Assembly: GCA_934754855.1 (NCBI GenBank)
Contig: CAKVJR010000029.1
Coordinates: 1 to 17,010 of the forward strand
DNA: 17,010 nt
Origin: an uncultured Candidatus Melainabacteria bacterium
GTDB lineage: Bacteria > Cyanobacteriota > Vampirovibrionia > Gastranaerophilales > Gastranaerophilaceae
Direction of reading: 5' to 3'
A program made the translations under genes and the position numbers. The notes beneath the pieces are model-generated. The model worked only from the letters and a program-made list of their open reading frames with translations. It did not search any database and was not told where the DNA came from. Each line of letters starts with the position of its first letter. The stretch's first letter is position 1. Positions 1 through 7,424 of the stretch are shown here, piece by piece.

Positions 1-1044
1 CCATTTAGCATCTCTGAAAATTTCATAGTTATCAGTGTCAAATGCTTGGTAATGTGCAACAGAAATTGAACCGTCGCCGACGATATTTGCGGCATTCATC
101 CATTGGTGAGTACCTGTGTCAACAATTCTGTATCCTTTTTTCATACCATCGGTGAAGTCAACGTGTGCCTTCGGAATTTCAACCATTTTACCCGTTCCGA
201 TTTGAGTTCTGTCATAAACTTTCATCGTCGGTGTTGCGTCGAGTTCGTTCATCATAATTTCCATTGCACGAACTTTGTCTTCGTAAGCGATTGTCTTACG
301 AGCGATTGAAATTGCAGCACACATACCTGTTTGCTTTTGGCTGACATCTTTGATTGTGTATGCTTCTTCATCAGGTCTTGCAACAATCAAGTCATTTACC
401 ATTTCTGAAAATGCTTGAAGTTTATAATCTTTCAATTGAGGGTGAATTTCATATTCATCACTCAAAAAATGTTTCATCATTCCCAAACATTTGATTTTAT
501 CATCTGTGTTAATTTCTGAAGATGCGATGAAATAGTCAAGATTTTGTGTTGCTCTTGCGGCTTCTGTTGTTTTATCGGCATCAGAAATAACATCTGTCAA
601 TTCTTTTGATGATAAGATGTCGCTTCTCAATTGCAACATTGTTTTTTCATCTTCGGACAAAGGTTTTTCTTCACCGAAAATCTTTTGAAATCTTGCTTGC
701 AATTCAGTCTTGTCTTCTTCTGATTGACCGTTGATTGCGTTTTGGATTGTTCCTTGCAAAATTCCGTCCCAATCGGTATTTTCCTTTTCTCCTTTAGTTC
801 CGCCGAGGGCTTTCGCAAATTCAGAGTTGTTTTGAATACCGTATTTCATCGTTTCGACAGTACCCATAAGCATTTCGATATCTTTTTTGTCGGCCGTTTG
901 TGCTACATTGTCAATCGCTGACAAAATCAATTTCTTCTTGTTAGGTAAAATCGGCATATTGTTTTCTGAAAGAGATTTGATATTTTTTAAATCTTCTCTT
1001 CTGCCGCCAAATGAAGGGTTACTGAATGATGAGTTAAAATTCAT
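1..1044 (-). CDS. Unrecognised protein with papain-like Q-x5-C motif, C-terminus off window
   Basis: This is an open frame of 348 codons from the ATG at 1044 to the left edge with no stop, so the C-terminus is missing. The start is supported by the AAGGAAAG Shine-Dalgarno a few bases upstream and an extended -10 at 1090-1095. I do not recognise the family. There is no signal peptide or membrane segment; residues 1-230 look hydrophilic and mostly helical, rich in E, K, D and S. Around residues 234-248 the sequence VSQKQTGMCAAISI places Q236, G240, C242 and A244 with the same spacing as the papain oxyanion-hole Gln, Gly, catalytic Cys and following Ala. A candidate His (H313, in GTHQWMNAANIVGDG) lies about 70 residues later. 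A cysteine-peptidase-like or inactive papain-like domain is therefore possible but unproven. It has its own promoter and is separated from anmK by a terminator. Confidence 0.85.
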   Translation of the reverse strand, partial: MNFNSSFSNPSFGGRREDLKNIKSLSENNMPILPNKKKLILSAIDNVAQTADKKDIEMLMGTVETMKYGIQNNSEFAKALGGTKGEKENTDWDGILQGTIQNAINGQSEEDKTELQARFQKIFGEEKPLSEDEKTMLQLRSDILSSKELTDVISDADKTTEAARATQNLDYFIASSEINTDDKIKCLGMMKHFLSDEYEIHPQLKDYKLQAFSEMVNDLIVARPDEEAYTIKDVSQKQTGMCAAISIARKTIAYEDKVRAMEIMMNELDATPTMKVYDRTQIGTGKMVEIPKAHVDFTDGMKKGYRIVDTGTHQWMNAANIVGDGSISVAHYQAFDTDNYEIFRDAKW

Positions 1045-1089
1045 TTTACTTTCCTTATATTCTTTATATTAATTGTATTTGTTACTATT

Positions 1090-1098
1090 ATTCTACCA
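1090..1098 (-). promoter_or_regulatory. Extended -10 promoter for the unrecognised gene
   Basis: On the minus strand TGGTAGAAT is an extended -10 (TGn plus TAGAAT, 5 of 6 to consensus), with the -10 hexamer at 1090-1095. It lies about 45 nt upstream of the ATG at 1044. I see no good -35, which is tolerable for an extended -10 promoter. The rest of the 1045-1300 gap is AT-rich and holds only the anmK terminator. Confidence 0.45.
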
Positions 1099-1278
1099 CT
1101 ATAATAAAAAACATGCTACGATAAAATCCGTTCCTTTCCCTTATCAAAATTGATTTTCAGGGGAAATTTCAGACTTTATCGCCATTGATTCTTTATTTAT
1201 GCATGTTTCAAAACCCTTAATAAAATTTTTTTTGCTATTTTTATAAAAATTGTTTTTTAAATTTTTACAATCTTTTAC

Positions 1279-1302
1279 AAAAAGTGTGAATTTTACACAC
1301 TT
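1279..1302 (-). terminator. Intrinsic terminator of anmK
   Basis: On the minus strand AAGTGTG (1302-1296), a 7-nt loop and CACACTT (1288-1282) form a perfect 7-bp stem that runs into five T. The left arm begins inside the anmK TAA stop codon. The stem is short and AT-rich and the T-tract is modest, so termination may be incomplete. Confidence 0.55.
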
Positions 1303-2437
1303 AATCGGGGTAAGAAATTTTGCCCATAACAACATCGTGTGCTGCTCCGGTGCAAGAAGGGAGATTATTCGTTCTTTTTAAATACGTATTTAAGCCTAAA
1401 ATTGCAAAAGCGAGGCATTCTTTGAGTTTGTCGTCAATTCCGAAGTCTTTGTGGGTTTTAACGGGGATTTGTCCGAAATATTTTTGTAACGAATTCATTA
1501 AAATCGGGTTATATGCTCCGCCGCCGCCGATTATGACCTCATCAATCGAAGTTTTAGGGAAAACAAATTTTTCATAAGCATCATAGATTGTTTTTGCCGT
1601 AAGTTCAGTAATTGTGCGGATTATGTCGTATTTATTCTCGGGTGCGGATTTTAAAATATTTTCTGCATAAACATCATTAAAATGCTCTCGACCTGTGGAT
1701 TTTGGCGGAGTTAAGTTATAATATTCATCTTTTAAAAGTTCTTTGAGCCAATTTTCGTCAATTTTTCCCAATTTAGCCAAATTGCCGTCTTTGTCATATT
1801 CTTTGCCGAAAAATTTATTTGAAAAATAATCAATCAGCATATTGCCCAAACCCGTATCAAATGCGAATGTCGGATATTGTTTCGAGAGTACGGTAACATT
1901 TGAAATTCCACCGATATTTTGGACTGCACGATTTTTGTCTTTGCCAAAAAGTTTTTCATCTGCATAAGGTACGAGAGGTGCTCCCTGTCCGCCTGCTGCC
2001 ATATCTTTCGGGCGAAAATCGCCAATCGTCATAATTCCTGTTCTTTCTGAAATAACGGAAATATCGCCGATTTGCAAGGTTGATGATGTTTTATATCCGC
2101 CAAATTCGATTTGTTTCGGGATATGCCAAACGGTTTGTCCGTGTGAAGAAATAAAATCGATTTGTGATTTATCAAGTCCCGATTTTTTGACGAGTTCGTT
2201 TGCACATTTTGCAAAGTGTTCGCCCACAACGAAGTTCAAGAAGCAAACATCTTGAACGGTTCCGTTTCCGACGGCGACATCAAGCAATTTTTTCCGTAAT
2301 TCAGGTTTATATTCAAGTGAAAAAGAATTCAAAATTTCAAAAGAATAATCGTCGGAAAGTCTTACGAGGCAAGCATCTGTGCCGTCCATAGATGTTCCTG
2401 ACATCAGTGAAATTATATTGTAAAAATTCTTTCCCAT
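1301..2437 (-). CDS. anmK: Anhydro-N-acetylmuramic acid kinase AnmK
   Basis: AnmK hydrolyses the 1,6-anhydro ring of anhydro-MurNAc and phosphorylates it with ATP to MurNAc-6-phosphate in the cytoplasm, feeding cell-wall recycling. The 378 residues match the usual length of about 370. Visible motifs are the phosphate-binding MSGTSMDGTDA (12-22), SSHGQTVWH (97-105), the family signature DFRPKDMAAGGQGAPLVP (140-157), NIGGISN (174-180), FDTGLGN (193-199, where GPGN is more usual) and GGGGAYNP (304-311). The protein implies a Gram-negative-type murein turnover pathway; no MurQ or other recycling partner is in view. The ATG at 2437 has no Shine-Dalgarno; a TATAAT box ends 6 nt upstream, so the mRNA is predicted to be leaderless. 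It is divergent from the cupin gene. Confidence 0.95.
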   Translation of the reverse strand: MGKNFYNIISLMSGTSMDGTDACLVRLSDDYSFEILNSFSLEYKPELRKKLLDVAVGNGTVQDVCFLNFVVGEHFAKCANELVKKSGLDKSQIDFISSHGQTVWHIPKQIEFGGYKTSSTLQIGDISVISERTGIMTIGDFRPKDMAAGGQGAPLVPYADEKLFGKDKNRAVQNIGGISNVTVLSKQYPTFAFDTGLGNMLIDYFSNKFFGKEYDKDGNLAKLGKIDENWLKELLKDEYYNLTPPKSTGREHFNDVYAENILKSAPENKYDIIRTITELTAKTIYDAYEKFVFPKTSIDEVIIGGGGAYNPILMNSLQKYFGQIPVKTHKDFGIDDKLKECLAFAILGLNTYLKRTNNLPSCTGAAHDVVMGKISYPD

Positions 2438-2443
2438 AAAAGA

Positions 2444-2473
2444 ATTATAGTTTACAATGTATAAAAAGGTAAA
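2444..2473 (-). promoter_or_regulatory. anmK promoter (TTTACC-18-TATAAT), leaderless start
   Basis: Minus-strand -35 TTTACC lies at 2468-2473 and a perfect -10 TATAAT at 2444-2449, with an 18-bp spacer. The -10 ends 6 nt before the anmK ATG, so the expected transcription start coincides with the A of the start codon or lies within a base or two of it. Confidence 0.6.
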
Positions 2474-2498
2474 AAGTTAATAAAATGCAAAGGTTTTT

Positions 2499-2852
2499 AT
2501 GACAGAAGAGCAAACAACTTTTAATCGTCCTTGGGGCAGTTATACGGTAATCGACAAGGGAAACGGTTATCTTATAAAGACAATTTCCGTTAATCCTAAT
2601 CAGAAATTGAGTGTTCAAAGGCATTTTCACCGATATGAACATTGGTTTGTTCTTGAGGGTGTGGCTGATATTATCAAAGGTGATGAGAATTTAACCTTGA
2701 AAACAGGCGAATCTGTTGATATTGCCGTAAAAGAAATTCATTCCATCGCAAATTCAGGCAGTGAAATTTTAAAAGTTTTAGAGGTTCAAAGGGGCGATAT
2801 TATTGATGAAAACGACATTGAACGATTGTCTGATATTTACGGAAGGAAATAA
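2499..2852 (+). CDS. Stand-alone mannose-6-phosphate isomerase type II cupin
   Basis: This 117-residue protein is a single cupin domain of the kind found at the C-terminus of bifunctional GDP-mannose pyrophosphorylase/phosphomannose isomerase (ManC type). It opens with RPWGSY (10-15). The first cupin motif, QRHFHRYEHW (40-49), supplies H42, H44 and E47/H48 as metal ligands, followed by G54; H81 in KEIHSI supplies the second motif. The family interconverts mannose-6-phosphate and fructose-6-phosphate or binds sugar phosphates, but stand-alone versions are often unproven enzymes. The start has AAAGG with suitable spacing to the ATG. The promoter is unclear; TATAAA at 2459-2464 is a weak -10 candidate. 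It is the only plus-strand gene here, divergent from anmK and convergent with the acyl-CoA synthetase. Confidence 0.9.
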   Translation: MTEEQTTFNRPWGSYTVIDKGNGYLIKTISVNPNQKLSVQRHFHRYEHWFVLEGVADIIKGDENLTLKTGESVDIAVKEIHSIANSGSEILKVLEVQRGDIIDENDIERLSDIYGRK

Positions 2853-2863
2853 TTTTTGACAAT

Positions 2864-2895
2864 AAAAAAGAGCCAATTGAATGTGACTCTTTTTT
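2864..2895. terminator. Bidirectional terminator between convergent genes
   Basis: AAAAAAGAG (2864-2872) pairs with CTCTTTTTT (2887-2895), nine base pairs, and a CA/TG pair extends the stem past one mismatch. There is a six-base T run on either strand, so the hairpin can end both the cupin gene (plus) and the acyl-CoA synthetase (minus), whose stop codons lie 12 and 10 nt away. Confidence 0.8.
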
Positions 2896-2904
2896 ATTTT
2901 GAAA

Positions 2905-4827
2905 TTACTGTTGGTACATTCCAGTAATAATGTCGTCGTATGTTTCAAAAACCTTATTACGTTTGATTTTCGCCGTTGATGTCATTAATCCGTTATCGAT
3001 GCTGAAACCTTCTTTTAAAATTTCAAATTTTTGGATTTTTTCAAATGATTTCAACTTGCTCTTGTTTTTTATATGCGTTTCAATTTCGGACTTGATAAGT
3101 TTGCGAAGAGCTGGATTTTTGATGCAAACATCTTGTTGCATGCGAAGTCCTCTTGTGTCAACGCCACATTTTTCGAGTGCTTCTTTTGTCGGGATAACCA
3201 ATGCTCCGACTGCTCCTTGGTCTTGTCCGACCAAAACAATTTGGTTGATGTATTGGCTGCCCAAAACCGCATCTTCAATTGGGATAGGCTCAACGTTTTC
3301 CCCGTTGGAAAGAACAATTGTTTCTTTCATTCTTCCTCTCAAAACGAGGTTGTTTTCATAAGTCAAATATCCCAAATCGCCTGTGTTAAACCAGCCGTTA
3401 TCGTCAAGAACCGCACGTGTTGCCGCCTCATCGTGGTAATATCCGCCCATAACCTGAGGTCCTCTGACGATTACCAAACCTTTTTCAAAAGGCGGAAGTT
3501 CTTTTTTCGTTTCGGGGTCAATGATTTTGAGTTCGGTACCCTCAATAGGTGCACCTGCACAACCGAGGAAGTTTTTGCCAGTTACGGAGCGTAATGTCAA
3601 AATTGGTGCTGTTTCTGTCAAACCGTAGCCGATAACCAATTTTACGCCGACCGCATCGTAGAATGCTTCTTCTTTTGAGCCGATTGCCCCACCGCCCGAG
3701 ATTGAGGCTTTGAGGTTCAAACCTGCCAAGTTTTTCAATTTCTTGTACAAAGTTTCGCTGAAAACTTTGTGTAACGGTTGCATACAAGTCGCCATAATTG
3801 CGTGATAAATCGTCGCAATCGGGTTGTAGTGCTTTTGTTCCGTTATTCTTCTTTCGACATACATAGAATGTTTTTTGTATGCAACACTGTATTTTACGGC
3901 GGTATCAAAAATTGTGTATGCCAAGTTCGATTTTTGTTTCAATTTTGCATAAACGCCCGCACGTACCGCTTCCCAAATTCTCGGAACCGATACCATATAA
4001 TCGGGAGAGTATTTAACCATATCATCTTTGATTTTTGACAAAGTTGTATAGTGAACATGTAATCCTTCACCGTAAAAATAATATGTGCAAATTCTCTCGT
4101 AAGCGTGCCAAATCGGCAAAATTTCAAGGGTTGATTCGCCTGAATTTACGGGGAACCAATTGTTTGCCGTATCGATTTGAAAAATCATGTTTCCGTGAGT
4201 TAACAAAACGCCTTTCGGATTGCCTGTTGTTCCTGATGTATAAAGGATTGTTGCATAATCATAAGGTGTTAATTTTACGGGGGAAAAGCATTTTCTTTTT
4301 CCCATTGCCAAAATTTCTTCAAAAGTATAAACAGGACAGTCAACTCCGTCGTAATTTGCTCCTTCTTTGTGGAACATTATGACGATAAAATCCAAATCAT
4401 ACTTCGGCAAATATGGTTTTAATTTGTCAAAAAGCATTGATGTTTGCAAAACGAGTGCTTTGCTTTGGCTTTGACCGATAATGTAATCGAGTTCGTCAAC
4501 GGGAGCATTTGAGCCTCTGACCGCATCAATCGCACCACATCTCAAAATCCCTTGGTCAACAACAATCCACCGTCCGTTATTTTCCGAAAAAAGTCCGACA
4601 ACATCGTCTTTTTTTATTCCCAAACTTTGCAAACCTGCTGCAAAGTCTTTTGCTTGCAAAATATATTCTGCGTAATTTTGTTCAATATTATTATATGTAT
4701 CCGTAATTGCCGGAAGAGTCGAGAATTTATTTGCTCCAAATTCCAAATATTCGCATATTGATTGGAATCTTTCAAATTTGAATTTTCCCGCACGACAAAC
4801 ACGATTCTCCGTTAATGTCTGTGTCAA
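2905..4827 (-). CDS. Long-chain acyl-CoA/acyl-ACP synthetase (AMP-forming)
   Basis: This 640-residue ANL-superfamily enzyme activates fatty acids through an acyl-adenylate and transfers them to CoA or, in cyanobacterial-type relatives, to ACP. In the numbering from the chosen start it shows the P-loop YTSGTTGNPKG (196-206), GYGLTET (400-406), NTGDLGY (481-487), LRGRMKETIVLSNGENVEP (496-514) and the C-terminal Lys region MTSTAKIKR (615-623). Length and motif order fit the FAA1/FadD15 or cyanobacterial Aas branch; sequence alone does not decide between CoA and ACP. I start it at TTG 4827, which follows GGGGA at good spacing and a promoter at 4872-4900. The frame continues upstream to 4932, but that start sits in the T-tract of the ferritin terminator and upstream of this promoter. 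Confidence 0.93.
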   Translation of the reverse strand: MTQTLTENRVCRAGKFKFERFQSICEYLEFGANKFSTLPAITDTYNNIEQNYAEYILQAKDFAAGLQSLGIKKDDVVGLFSENNGRWIVVDQGILRCGAIDAVRGSNAPVDELDYIIGQSQSKALVLQTSMLFDKLKPYLPKYDLDFIVIMFHKEGANYDGVDCPVYTFEEILAMGKRKCFSPVKLTPYDYATILYTSGTTGNPKGVLLTHGNMIFQIDTANNWFPVNSGESTLEILPIWHAYERICTYYFYGEGLHVHYTTLSKIKDDMVKYSPDYMVSVPRIWEAVRAGVYAKLKQKSNLAYTIFDTAVKYSVAYKKHSMYVERRITEQKHYNPIATIYHAIMATCMQPLHKVFSETLYKKLKNLAGLNLKASISGGGAIGSKEEAFYDAVGVKLVIGYGLTETAPILTLRSVTGKNFLGCAGAPIEGTELKIIDPETKKELPPFEKGLVIVRGPQVMGGYYHDEAATRAVLDDNGWFNTGDLGYLTYENNLVLRGRMKETIVLSNGENVEPIPIEDAVLGSQYINQIVLVGQDQGAVGALVIPTKEALEKCGVDTRGLRMQQDVCIKNPALRKLIKSEIETHIKNKSKLKSFEKIQKFEILKEGFSIDNGLMTSTAKIKRNKVFETYDDIITGMYQQ

Positions 4828-4871
4828 TATTATTTCCCCAATTTTTTGCGTGTAGTATATTCTATTCAAAC

Positions 4872-4900
4872 ATAATAGCACGAACACTTTGATTGGGAAA
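4872..4900 (-). promoter_or_regulatory. Extended -10 promoter for the acyl-CoA synthetase
   Basis: Minus-strand TGCTATTAT carries an extended -10 (TATTAT at 4872-4877). TTTCCC at 4895-4900 is a weak -35 at 17 bp. The predicted start is roughly 38 nt upstream of the TTG at 4827, downstream of the ferritin terminator. This supports the shorter start for the synthetase. Confidence 0.5.
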
Positions 4901-4930
4901 CTTCTTAAAATTTCTTCGTTTTTTTGTAAC

Positions 4931-4959
4931 AAAAAAGGCGGAAACGTCGGCTCCCGCCT
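4931..4959 (-). terminator. Intrinsic terminator of the ftsH-ferritin operon
   Basis: On the minus strand AGGCGGGA (4959-4952) pairs with TTCCGCCT (4943-4936), an 8-bp GC-rich stem with one G-U pair and an 8-nt loop, followed by a six-base T run. It lies about 20 nt past the ferritin stop and is one of the strongest terminators in the window. Confidence 0.88.
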
Positions 4960-4978
4960 GAATTGGTAACGTGAATTT

Positions 4979-5467
4979 TTATGAACGGTTTAAAAGTTCT
5001 CTGTCTAAATCGAATGTTGCAACGACTGAATTGCCAATCATTCTGAGTGCATCAATTATGTTATTGATAGAACTTTCTTCCTCGATTTGTTCTGTTATGA
5101 ACCATTCCAAAAATATTTCCGATGCCTTGTCCTTTTCTTCTTCTGCAAGTTCTGAAATTCTGTTGATTTCTGAGGTTACATATTCTTCGTGAGAAAGTGA
5201 ATTTTCAAAAACCGAGAGAATATTTTGCCAATCGGAATCTGGCATGGATATTGCTTTTAATCTGATTCTGCCGCCACGTTCATTGATATAATCCATAATT
5301 TTTCTTGCGTGGTTGAGTTCTTCGCCTGCTTGAACCTTAAACCAGTTCGCAAAACCTTTAAGACCTTTTTTCATGAACCAATGTTCCATTGAGGTGTATA
5401 AATAGGCAGAGTAAAGTTCACGATTAATTTGTTCATTAAACGTGTCCGTCATTGTTTGAGTCATCAT
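4979..5467 (-). CDS. ftnA: Bacterial non-heme ferritin
   Basis: This is a 162-residue iron-storage ferritin that oxidises Fe(II) and stores it as a mineral core in a 24-subunit cytosolic shell. The ferroxidase residues fall at the same numbers as in E. coli FtnA: E17, E50, H53, E94, Q127 and E130, with Y24. The third-site glutamates E49, E126 and E129 are also present. No heme-binding Met is evident at the bacterioferritin position, so I call it ferritin rather than Bfr. It starts 3 nt after the ftsH stop; its AAGGAG Shine-Dalgarno lies in the last ftsH codons, and no promoter separates the two, so it is translated from the ftsH mRNA. A second in-frame ATG follows immediately; I chose the first because it is closer to the Shine-Dalgarno. 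A strong terminator follows. Confidence 0.95.
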   Translation of the reverse strand: MMTQTMTDTFNEQINRELYSAYLYTSMEHWFMKKGLKGFANWFKVQAGEELNHARKIMDYINERGGRIRLKAISMPDSDWQNILSVFENSLSHEEYVTSEINRISELAEEEKDKASEIFLEWFITEQIEEESSINNIIDALRMIGNSVVATFDLDRELLNRS

Positions 5468-5470
5468 TGT

Positions 5471-7351
5471 CTAACACTCCTTGTTTTCGTTCCGTGCTTC
5501 TCTGACTCGTTCGATAATTTCTGAAACTTCTTTTTCTTCAAGAGTTTCTCTTTCAAGAAGTTCCGCTGTTACTGCTTTAATCAAATCAATGTTGTCGCCG
5601 AGGGCTTTTTTACCGTAATTATAGCAATCTTCGATTATCGCTCTGACTTCATCATCAATTTCTCTTGCGGTTTCTTCCGAATAATTTTTCGTTTGACCGA
5701 AATCACGTCCCATAAATACGTTTTCGCCTGATTTTCCGTAAGCGACCGTACCCATTTTCGCTGACATACCGTAAACAGTAACCATTTTTCTTGCGATGTC
5801 TGTTGCCTGTTTAATATCTGAGGTTGCACCGCTTGTGATTTGTCCGTCAAATATCAATTCTTCGGCGATTCTTCCGCCCAAAGCAGTGATAATTCTATCT
5901 TTCAAGTCACTATATTTATATAATGACTTATCGTGTTCGGGAAGTGACCAAGTGACCCCTAAAGCATTACCACGGGGGATAATAGACACTTTATGCAACG
6001 GGTCTGAATTGTCTGTGAAATAGTGCAATAATGCGTGTCCGACTTCGTGATATGCCGTAATTTCTTTTTCTTCGTCCGTAATAATTCTTGATTTCTTTTC
6101 TGCACCTGCTACGATTTTATCAATTGCATTGTCAATGTTTTCCATAACAATTACTTCTTGATTGTTTCTTGCTGCCAAAAGTGCTGCTTCGTTTAAAAGG
6201 TTTTTCAAGTCCGCACCTGTAAATCCAGGGGTTCTTTTTGCCAAAACTTTTAAATCAACATCAGCCGCAAGCGGTTTGTTCTTTGCGTGAACTTCCAAAA
6301 TTTGCTCACGACCCATAATATCAGGGGCTTGAACGTAAATTTGTCTGTCAAATCTTCCCGGTCTTAACAATGCCGTATCAAGGATATCAGGTCTGTTTGT
6401 TGCCGCAAGGACAATGATATTAACGTTTTCGTCGAAACCGTCCATTTCAACCAAAAGTTGGTTAAGGGTTTGTTCACGTTCATCGTTGCCGCCGCCCATA
6501 CCTGCACCTCTTTGACGACCGACTGCATCAATTTCATCAATAAAAATAATACAAGGTTGGTGTTTTTTTGCTTGTTCAAAAAGGTCACGAACTCTCGATG
6601 CACCTACACCGACGAACATTTCAACGAAGTCTGAACCTGAAATTGAGAAGAACGGAACGCCTGCTTCACCTGCAACGGCTTTTGCCATAAGGGTTTTACC
6701 TGTTCCGGGGTAGCCGACGAGCAAAACACCTTTCGGAATTTTTGCTCCCAATTTCATATATTTTTCGCCATTTTTAAGGAAATCGACAATTTCTTGAAGT
6801 TCTTGTCTTTCTTCATCAATACCTGCAACATCGTCAAATGTGACTTTGACTTTATTATCCATTAAAAGTTTTGCTTTGCTTTTTCCGAATCCCATTGCCT
6901 GAGAGCCGCCCGATTGAAGGATTTTGCCCATAATTATCAAAATAATGATAACAATGAAAATCGGTGCAATCGCTTTTAAAATGCCTGTTAAGGTGCCTGA
7001 ATCGTCAAAATTTTTCATTGTAATTTCGACATTGTTTTGTTCCAACAACGGCACCATTGTCGGGTCGTTAATAGGGATAATGACCTTGTATTGAAGTTTT
7101 GATGGTGTTTGTTGAAATTTTGACATCGGAAGATTTGAAGAGGATTTAACTTCATCTTTCACAGGGTGTGCAATCAAGGTATCTCGCTCGATTTCAACGG
7201 ATTTAATCTCCGCTTTTTTAACTAAAGATATAAATTGCGAGTATGACAAATCTTTTGTTGTCGATGTACTTCCGTTAAACAACATCGAAACTAACGACAA
7301 AATTAACAATGCCGCAACTATTAAAACACCTACTGATTGATTTTTATTCAT
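5471..7351 (-). CDS. ftsH: ATP-dependent zinc metalloprotease FtsH
   Basis: FtsH is a membrane-anchored hexameric AAA+ protease that degrades misfolded membrane proteins and regulatory substrates. The 626 residues show TM1 (about 8-25), an extracytoplasmic domain (about 32-122), TM2 (about 124-144), Walker A GYPGTGKT (213-220), Walker B CIIFIDE (267-273), the second region of homology ending in LRPGRFDRQ (329-337), the zinc site HEVGH (435-439) and the third ligand D512 in TSGATSDIKQA. Walker A has Tyr where FtsH normally has Pro (GPPGTGKT). The start is ATG 7351 with AGAGGA upstream; a longer in-frame TTG at 7369 lies within the leader and overlaps no better signal. It is the first gene of an operon with ferritin, driven by a promoter embedded in the holB terminator. 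Confidence 0.97.
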   Translation of the reverse strand: MNKNQSVGVLIVAALLILSLVSMLFNGSTSTTKDLSYSQFISLVKKAEIKSVEIERDTLIAHPVKDEVKSSSNLPMSKFQQTPSKLQYKVIIPINDPTMVPLLEQNNVEITMKNFDDSGTLTGILKAIAPIFIVIIILIIMGKILQSGGSQAMGFGKSKAKLLMDNKVKVTFDDVAGIDEERQELQEIVDFLKNGEKYMKLGAKIPKGVLLVGYPGTGKTLMAKAVAGEAGVPFFSISGSDFVEMFVGVGASRVRDLFEQAKKHQPCIIFIDEIDAVGRQRGAGMGGGNDEREQTLNQLLVEMDGFDENVNIIVLAATNRPDILDTALLRPGRFDRQIYVQAPDIMGREQILEVHAKNKPLAADVDLKVLAKRTPGFTGADLKNLLNEAALLAARNNQEVIVMENIDNAIDKIVAGAEKKSRIITDEEKEITAYHEVGHALLHYFTDNSDPLHKVSIIPRGNALGVTWSLPEHDKSLYKYSDLKDRIITALGGRIAEELIFDGQITSGATSDIKQATDIARKMVTVYGMSAKMGTVAYGKSGENVFMGRDFGQTKNYSEETAREIDDEVRAIIEDCYNYGKKALGDNIDLIKAVTAELLERETLEEKEVSEIIERVREARNENKEC

Positions 7352-7380
7352 TTTATCCTCTTTTTTCAAACTATGATGTA

Positions 7381-7410
7381 ATTATATCATCAAAAAAACT
7401 TTAACTTCAA
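7381..7410 (-). promoter_or_regulatory. ftsH promoter (TTGAAG-18-TATAAT, extended -10)
   Basis: Minus-strand -35 TTGAAG lies at 7405-7410 and a perfect -10 TATAAT at 7381-7386, preceded by TGA (extended -10), with an 18-bp spacer. The -35 lies in the loop of the holB terminator hairpin and the terminator T-tract forms part of the spacer. The predicted leader is about 20-25 nt. Confidence 0.7.
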
Positions 7411-7419
7411 CGGTTAAAG
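7392..7419 (-). terminator. Intrinsic terminator of holA-holB
   Basis: On the minus strand CTTTAAC (7419-7413), a 7-nt loop and GTTAAAG (7405-7399) form a perfect 7-bp stem followed by seven T (7398-7392). It starts 5 nt after the holB stop codon and physically overlaps the ftsH promoter. Confidence 0.8.
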
Positions 7420-7424
7420 AATAA

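Noticed and set aside
1144..1335. A 63-codon minus-strand frame and a 13-codon ATG frame between anmK and the first gene
   Set aside because: The longer frame overlaps the end of anmK out of frame and crosses its terminator; neither has a Shine-Dalgarno or recognisable protein.
2930..3594. Plus-strand open frames of 143 and 173 codons
   Set aside because: They are antisense to the acyl-CoA synthetase, lack ribosome sites and encode Cys/Phe/Ser-rich text typical of reverse-frame shadows of AT-rich genes.
4828..4932. A 35-codon N-terminal extension of the acyl-CoA synthetase from TTG 4932
   Set aside because: The start lies in the T-tract of the ferritin terminator and the extension runs across the predicted promoter; TTG 4827 has a good Shine-Dalgarno.
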